Source: Gammaproteobacteria bacterium | GTDB lineage: Bacteria > Pseudomonadota > Gammaproteobacteria > Xanthomonadales > Xanthomonadaceae | NCBI GenBank assembly: GCA_012510865.1 | Contig: JAAZHF010000046.1 | Coordinates: 1 to 7,319 of the forward strand | Direction of reading: 5' to 3' | Length of the DNA: 7,319 bases | Part shown: positions 7,189 through 7,319 of the stretch, one piece after another | Layout: each line of letters begins with the position of its first letter | Numbering within the stretch: position 1 is the first letter of the stretch | The notes under the pieces: generated by a model | The model's database searches: none | Told to the model about the DNA's origin: nothing | Seen by the model: the letters and a program-made list of their open reading frames with translations, nothing else | Translations under genes and position numbers: made by a program

Positions 7189-7271
7189 TTCGCGCGCGGC
7201 ATGCAGCGTTGCGCGGGCTGCCCACCCCTGCACGTTAGAATTGCGGACCGTTCCAGCCTGGCAGGCCCCGC
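7189..7271 (+). promoter_or_regulatory. Intergenic gap with possible -10 and ribosome site for the last gene
   Basis: Within 83 bp, TAGAAT (7236-7241) is a good -10 candidate in an otherwise GC-rich stretch and is identical to the hexamer proposed for epmB. TTGCGC (7209-7214) is too far upstream (21 bp) to be an ideal -35. GCAGG (7261-7265) lies six bases before the GTG at 7272 as a weak Shine-Dalgarno. This suggests the next gene has its own promoter and that the efp operon ends before it, although no intrinsic terminator is visible. Confidence 0.4.
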
Positions 7272-7319
7272 GTGACCTCTTCCAACCCGCCCCCGGCGCT
7301 TCCCGACGTCGCCTACGAC
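7272..7319 (+). CDS. N-terminus of an unidentified protein, truncated by the window edge
   Basis: GTG at 7272 opens a frame of 16 codons (MTSSNPPPALPDVAYD) to the last base. Support comes from the GCAGG ribosome-site candidate, the TAGAAT promoter candidate upstream, and codons with the same GC-rich third positions as the neighbours. Sixteen residues are too few to name a family. The Pro/Ser-rich opening shows no signal peptide features. Confidence 0.5.
   Translation, partial: MTSSNPPPALPDVAYD

Noticed and set aside
7203..7221. GCAGC-9 nt-GCTGC hairpin after the 6505 gene as an intrinsic terminator
   Set aside because: Only 5-bp arms with a long loop and no T-run follow; such pairs are common by chance in DNA of this composition.

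Overview
The window is very GC-rich chromosomal DNA from a gammaproteobacterium, most likely a member of the Xanthomonadaceae (Xanthomonas/Lysobacter/Luteimonas type). The reasons are the strong GC bias at third codon positions, a FimX-like degenerate GGDEF/EAL protein, and the mtaD-ubiG-mupP gene order, which Pseudomonas also has. I see no mobile element, CRISPR array, tRNA or rRNA. Almost every base is coding and the largest gene-free gap is about 100 bp.

Layout. Positions 1-1997 (minus strand) hold most of a FimX-type protein with REC-PAS-GGDEF-EAL order and decayed signature motifs in all three signalling domains; its last residues lie beyond the left edge. Positions 2099-3112 (minus) hold epmB, the radical-SAM lysine 2,3-aminomutase that makes beta-lysine for elongation factor P. 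A short AT-rich divergent promoter region (about 3098-3163) separates it from efp (3164-3730, plus), whose product carries the expected modifiable lysine K34.

From efp onward the genes run on the plus strand in an apparent operon: efp overlaps mtaD (MTA/SAH deaminase) by one base; ubiG (ubiquinone O-methyltransferase) follows after 35 bp; then a HAD phosphatase that resembles MurNAc-6-phosphate phosphatase MupP more than phosphoglycolate phosphatase; then, overlapping by 4 bp at GTGA, a short squalene/phytoene-synthase-like protein without the usual Asp-rich motifs. A new gene starts with GTG at 7272 and runs off the right edge.

How they work together: EpmB and EF-P act in one modification pathway that relieves ribosome stalling at proline runs. 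UbiG releases S-adenosylhomocysteine, which MtaD can deaminate. MupP would feed recycled cell-wall MurNAc back to peptidoglycan precursors. FimX is a c-di-GMP effector for type IV pili and is not obviously linked to the rest.

The most notable observation is that ubiG has no stop codon where the protein should end. Codon 241 is TGC, exactly where a TGA would form a GTGA overlap with the GTG start of mupP, so the ubiG frame reads on for 58 codons across mupP. This is either a recent stop-loss mutation or a sequence error. Apart from that the window is largely housekeeping, and I do not see a convincing new system.
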